Shown piece after piece: positions 60,002 to 64,000 of a DNA stretch of 64,000 nucleotides. The DNA lies in assembly GCA_903813345.2 (NCBI GenBank), contig CAIIXF020000008.1, positions 2,179,341 to 2,243,340 of the forward strand, read 5' to 3'. Positions within the stretch are counted from its first letter, which is position 1, and every line of letters starts with the position of its first letter. The notes beneath the pieces are model-generated. The model saw only the letters and a program-made list of their open reading frames with translations, made no database searches and had not been told where the DNA came from. A program made the translations under genes and the position numbers. Origin of the DNA: Owenia fusiformis. Its lineage: Eukaryota; Annelida; Polychaeta; Sabellida; Oweniidae.

Positions 60002-60345
60002 AACTAAAGTGGCCATTCTAGGTCACTCCTTTGTAAACCAGTGACTTCAGTGCTCATTGTATTAAAGGCTTGGATAAAGATGGCTGGGAAGTTTTTAAAT
60101 ACGGGAAGGACAGCAGTGGTCCAGATGACTTATAGAACCCCTTTGGTCTCTGTACAGATGGATCAAACCACATCATAGTTGCAGACAACACCAACCTCAG
60201 GGTACATCTCTTGACCCCTGATGCTAAATTCATTCGCTATCTGTTGACAAAGGAAGATGGTACGATCTGTTGCCATCAAGCAAGAGGGGCAGCTGGTAGT
60301 GGGAGATGGGAATGGGAACATATTCACTGTCACATACAGGAAGTG
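60002..60345 (+). pseudogene. Fused SGNH start and NHL fragment 7
   Basis: GTGGCCATTCTAGGTCACTC, the start of an SGNH A-type copy, runs for about 40 bp and changes at about 60040 into GACTTCAGTGCTCATTGTAT, the middle of an NHL unit. That is a sharp deletion or recombination joint. The NHL part has a TAG near 60133 and a frameshift near 60260. Confidence 0.65.
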
Positions 60346-60639
60346 AGGTAAATTATAGAAAACAAAACATTTGAAAAATGATTATATACCATCTAATACT
60401 GGTTTATTACATGCATATAATGTTCAAAAATACATTGTTTATTATACTAAATGATTTCAAATTTAGAAAATTATACATTCAGTGATTTTTCAATCAAAAG
60501 AGATGAAAAGTAGGAGTGCCTGTGCTAAATGTACCAAGTCATTTAATGTGTGTATTGGAAGGCTCAAAATCTTCCTAATTCCCAAGAGGTGGACAGGACT
60601 AAGGACTTGAGGATCTGCAGCTGAGCTTAAGGATTTGAG

Positions 60640-60915
60640 TATCCCATTCCCCATCCCACCCCCTCATTCATCTGACCCTGTAACTAAATTGGCCATCCTA
60701 GGTCACTCCTTTGTAAACCATTTGTCTAATGCCCCACCTGCCCTTCCGGGTTTTGAGTTTACTTTGCATGGATTGCCAGGTGCGAAAGTACCATGGGTTA
60801 GGAGCAAGATAGCGAGAACACAGACTCAATATAGACGCTAGCCTCCAAATAGGGGAAAACGACAACCCCACCCCTTCCAGGAACATTCTTACACCCCCTC
60901 CGGGTGTCCACACAA
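60640..60915 (+). pseudogene. SGNH-hydrolase-like fragment D
   Basis: A-type copy with LAILGHSFVNHLSNA, PALPGFEFTLHGLPGAKVP and RSKIART. The frame is then lost where part of the sequence before the G-x-N-D block (CTAGCCTCCAAATAGGGG) is deleted. Confidence 0.6.
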
Positions 60916-61039
60916 ACAGGACCCCCACTTTACTTTGTTTACATGTCAGCTCTGGCATACATAAAAGAAAAAAACTTCATTATTCAATTTATTAATTATT
61001 GTTATGAAAATAAAAGATTTAAAGTTATGGATCATCTAC

Positions 61040-61545
61040 AATGATCTAGGACAGAAAATACAATCTGTTGAAAGATCTTAAAAAGAACATCTCTCATGTA
61101 ACATTAACTTCAGATGGCCATCTAGCATTTACCAACGTCACCAACATCATAAGTGTCTATGGTGTAGATGGGACGCCTGCATGGGGCATCACCTGTAGAA
61201 GAGCTGCTTGTATGTGATCCCACCACCAAGACAGTGTACCGTGTGAATCCATCTACTGGAGATACGACTCCTCTCGCCAAGCCTGGTACATGCCAGTCAG
61301 TGGCCTCGTTATGTGGCATCAACAACATCTGATGTCATCATAGTCAGCGACTTAGTGCTCATTGGATAGAGATGGCCTGGAAGTTTTTAAATACAGGAAT
61401 AAGGCAGTGATCAGGGTGAGTGACAGTATCCCCATGGTGTCTGCACAAATGGATCAAATCACATCATAGTTGCAGACAATACCAACCTAAGGGTACATCT
61501 CCTGACCCCTGATGCTAAATTTTTATATTCTTATGCTCTTTCTTC
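61040..61545 (+). pseudogene. NHL-repeat fragment 8
   Basis: Starts the regular 0.8-kb tandem section. Leader, LAFTNVTNIISVYGVDG and TVYRVNPSTGDTTPLAKPG are recognisable. Frame changes occur near 61205 and 61290, and pieces of the HCIKGLDKDG block are missing. Confidence 0.65.
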
Positions 61546-61829
61546 TGAACCCTCTGCTGTTCCGGCTAACTCAAACAATATATTTCACAAAGAATTCTAT
61601 GACGATTGAATTTGAACAGCAGCTATAGAAGATGTGGACATCAGTGTTTGAACCTTAGAAAAGATGGAACAAGGAGATCTGGTTGGTCAGTTTTAATATT
61701 ATCTACGTATCACTGGTGAAAAAGGATAAGATTTGTTAATATTTTCTAGCAAAAAGAAAAAAAAAAAAAAACTTCATTATTAATTTCTGATTATAAAAAT
61801 AAAAGATTTAAAGTTATGGATCTTCTACA

Positions 61830-62365
61830 ACGATCTAGGACAGAAAATACAATCTGTTGAAAGATCTTAAAAAGAACATCTCTCATGTAACATTAACTTC
61901 AGATGGCCAACTTGCATTTACAAACGTCACCAACATCATAAGTGTCTCTGGTGTAGATGGAACCCCTGCAAGTGGCATCACTTGTAGAAGACCTGCTTGT
62001 ATGTGATCCAACCACCAAAATAGTGTACCGTGTGAATCCATCTACTGGAGATACGACTCCTCTTGCCAAGCCTGGTACATTCGAGAACCCTTGCTATGTG
62101 GCATCAACAACATCTGATGTCATCATAGTCAGCGACTTCAGTGCTCATTGTATCAAAGGCTTGGATAAAGATGGTCGGGAAGTTTTTAAATACGGGAAGG
62201 ACAGCAGTGGTCCGGATGAGTTATAGAACCCCTGTGTTGTCTGCACAGATGGATCAAAGCACATCATAGTTGCAGACAACACCAACCTCCTGACCCTGAT
62301 GCTAAATTCATTCGCTATCTACTGACCAAGGAAGATGGTGTGTTCAATCCATGATCTGTTGTCAT
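61830..62365 (+). pseudogene. NHL-repeat fragment 9
   Basis: Open from about 61957 to 62223: VYRVNPSTGDTTPLAKPGTF, YVASTTSDVIIVSDFSAHC and KGLDKDGREVFKYGKD, ending at a TAG. Downstream pieces of the VADNTN and LLTKEDG blocks follow in broken frames. Confidence 0.7.
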
Positions 62366-62664
62366 TTTGATATTCTTATGCCCTTTCTTCTTGACCCTCT
62401 GATGTTCCTGCTAATTCAAACAATATATTTCACAAAGAATTCTATGACGATTGAATTTGAAAAGCAGCTATAGAAGGTGTGAACATCAGTGTTTGACCAT
62501 AAGAAAAGATGGAACCAGGGAGATCTTGTTGGTCAGTTTTTATATTATCTACGTATCACTGGTGAAAAAGAATAAGATTTGTTAATATTCTCTAGGAAAA
62601 AGAAAAAACTTCATTATTCAATTTCTGATTATTGAAATAAAAGATATAAAGTTATGAATCTTCT

Positions 62665-63190
62665 ACAATGATCTATGACAGAAAATACAAATTGTTGAAA
62701 GATCTTAAAAAGAACATCTCTCATGTAACATTAACTTCAGATGGCCAACTAGCATTTACAAACGTCACCAACACTATGGTGTAGATGGGACCCCCGATTG
62801 GGGCATCACCTGTAGAAGAGCTGCTTGTATCGTATCACCAAAACAGTGTACCGTGTGAATCCATCTACTGGAGATACGACTCCTCTCGCCAAGCCTGGCA
62901 CATTCCAGTGGCCTCGCTATGTGGCATCAACAACATCTGATGTCATCATAGTCAGCAACTTCAGTGCTCATTGTATCAAAGGCTTGGATAAAGATGGTCG
63001 GGAAGTTTTTAAATACGGGAAGGAAGGCAGTGGTCAGGGTGAGTTATGTGACCCTTTGGTGTCTGCACTGATAGTTCCAACAACATTATAGTTGCAGACA
63101 AGTTCCACAAAAGAGTATATCTCCTGATCCCTGAAGGTGAATTCAATGGCTACCTGCTGACTGAGGAAGAATGTGTGTTCAACCCATGAT
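62665..63190 (+). pseudogene. NHL-repeat fragment 10
   Basis: About 839 bp after fragment 9. Open from about 62825 to 63091 with the same blocks, FSAHCIKGLDKDGREVF and GSGQGEL; then a frameshift in the VCTDGS region and a diverged tail (DKFHKRVYLLIPEG type). Confidence 0.7.
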
Positions 63191-63499
63191 CTGTTGTCAT
63201 TTTGATATTCTTATGCCCTTTCTTCTTGACCCTCTGCTGTTCCCGCTAATTCAAACAATATATTTAACAAAGAATTCTATGATGATTGAATTGGAACAGC
63301 AGCTATAGAAGATGTGGACATCAGTGTTTGACTCTTAGAAAAGATGGAACCAGGAGATATGGTTGATCAGTTTTAATATTATCCATGTATCACTGGTGAA
63401 AAAGGATAAGATTTGTTAATATTCTCGAGCAAAAAAAGACTTCATTATTAAATTTATTAAATATTGTTCAAATAAAAGATTTAAAGTTATGAATCTTCT

Positions 63500-64000
63500 A
63501 CAATGATCTATGACAGAAAATACCAACTGTTGAAAGATCTTAAAAAGAACATCTCTCACTAACGACAACTTCAGATAGCCAACTTGCATTTACCAACGTC
63601 ACCAACATCATAAGTGACTATGGTGTTGATGGGACCCCGCATGGGGCATCACCTGTAGAGTAGCTGCTTGTATGTGATCCAACCACCAAAACAGTGTACC
63701 GTGTGAATCCATCTACTGGAGATACGACTCCTCTCGCCAAGCCTGGTACATTCCAGTGGCCTCGCTATGTTACATCAACAACATCTGATGTCATCATAGT
63801 CAGCAACTTCAGTGCTCATTGTATTAAAGGCTTGGATAAAGATGGTCGGGAAGTTTTTAAATATGGGAAGGAAGGCAGTGGTCAGGGTGAGTTATGTGAC
63901 CCTTTGGTGTCTGCACTGATAGTTCCAACAACATTATAGTATATCTCCTGATCCCTGAGGGTGAATTCCTGCGCTTCATGCTGACTGAAAATGAAGTATA
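63500..64000 (+). pseudogene. NHL-repeat fragment 11, cut by window edge
   Basis: About 835 bp after fragment 10 and its closest relative. Open from 63694 to 63939 with identical block order and the same frameshift after GQGELCDPL, so the two copies were duplicated after that lesion arose. Continues past the window. Confidence 0.7.

Larger units (their letters stand above)
55418..60640 (+). repeat. Recurrent 3' spacer of the NHL units
   Basis: A block of about 240 bp beginning ACAGGAAGTGAGGTAAAT and passing through CATCTAATACTGGTTTATTA and TCAGTGATTTT to GTGCTAAATG occurs at about 55418, 56349, 59650 and 60340, each time after an NHL tail. Mostly an SGNH fragment or its start follows. This shows that NHL tail, spacer and SGNH piece travelled as one unit. 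Confidence 0.75.
61010..64000 (+). repeat. Tandem array, about 0.79-0.84 kb unit
   Basis: AAAGTTATG plus ATCTTCTACAA-like sequence marks unit starts at 61021, 61810, 62649 and 63484 (spacing 789, 839, 835). Each unit holds one NHL fragment and a shared 3' spacer with AAAGAATTCTATGACGATTG and CACTGGTGAAAAAGGATAAG. Confidence 0.85.

Overview
The window looks like AT-rich nuclear DNA of an invertebrate animal, probably a marine lophotrochozoan such as a mollusc. Genes are intron-split with GT-AG borders and lie far apart. The gene set includes a kinetochore protein (ZW10), a SMYD4-type methyltransferase, an MCFD2-like EF-hand protein and a universal stress protein. Most other sequence is transposon-derived, mainly non-autonomous DNA elements with long inverted repeats. 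The taxon is inferred from gene content and repeat style only.

Layout. 1-9.6 kb: two exons of an unrecognised minus-strand gene (1747-3421) and small inverted-repeat elements. 9.87-11.95 kb: SMYD4-like gene, minus strand, coding part in one exon. 12.75-15.3 kb: a composite element marked by repeated 16-bp palindromes; a 989-bp foldback inside it has a visible 9-bp target duplication and an empty sister site. 15.5-19.4 kb: a foldback, a diverged tandem repeat, a microsatellite and a 2.3-kb element with inverted ends. 23.44-23.95 kb: universal stress protein gene. 25.4-33.6 kb: gene-poor, with several MITEs and an 822-bp near-perfect hairpin. 34.09-36.56 kb: four-exon MCFD2-like gene. 37.78-42.48 kb: complete seven-exon zw10, convergent with the previous gene. 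43.87-44.85 kb: internally deleted Tc1/mariner-like transposon. 45.6-50.2 kb: 4.5-kb element with inverted ends and tandem right-end repeats, carrying a nested TTAA foldback. 50.9-52.7 kb: decayed SAP-SWIM-YqaJ nuclease gene. 53-64 kb: array of broken NHL-repeat (TRIM-like) gene copies interspersed with SGNH-hydrolase-like fragments, in tandem at about 0.8 kb spacing in the last 3 kb.

The four recognisable intact genes serve unrelated housekeeping roles: spindle checkpoint and vesicle tethering (zw10), ER-Golgi cargo export (MCFD2-like), lysine methylation (SMYD4) and stress response (USP). I see no operon-like relation between them. The most unusual content is the SAP-SWIM-YqaJ remnant, the NHL/SGNH mosaic array and the palindrome-bounded element at 12.75-15.3 kb.
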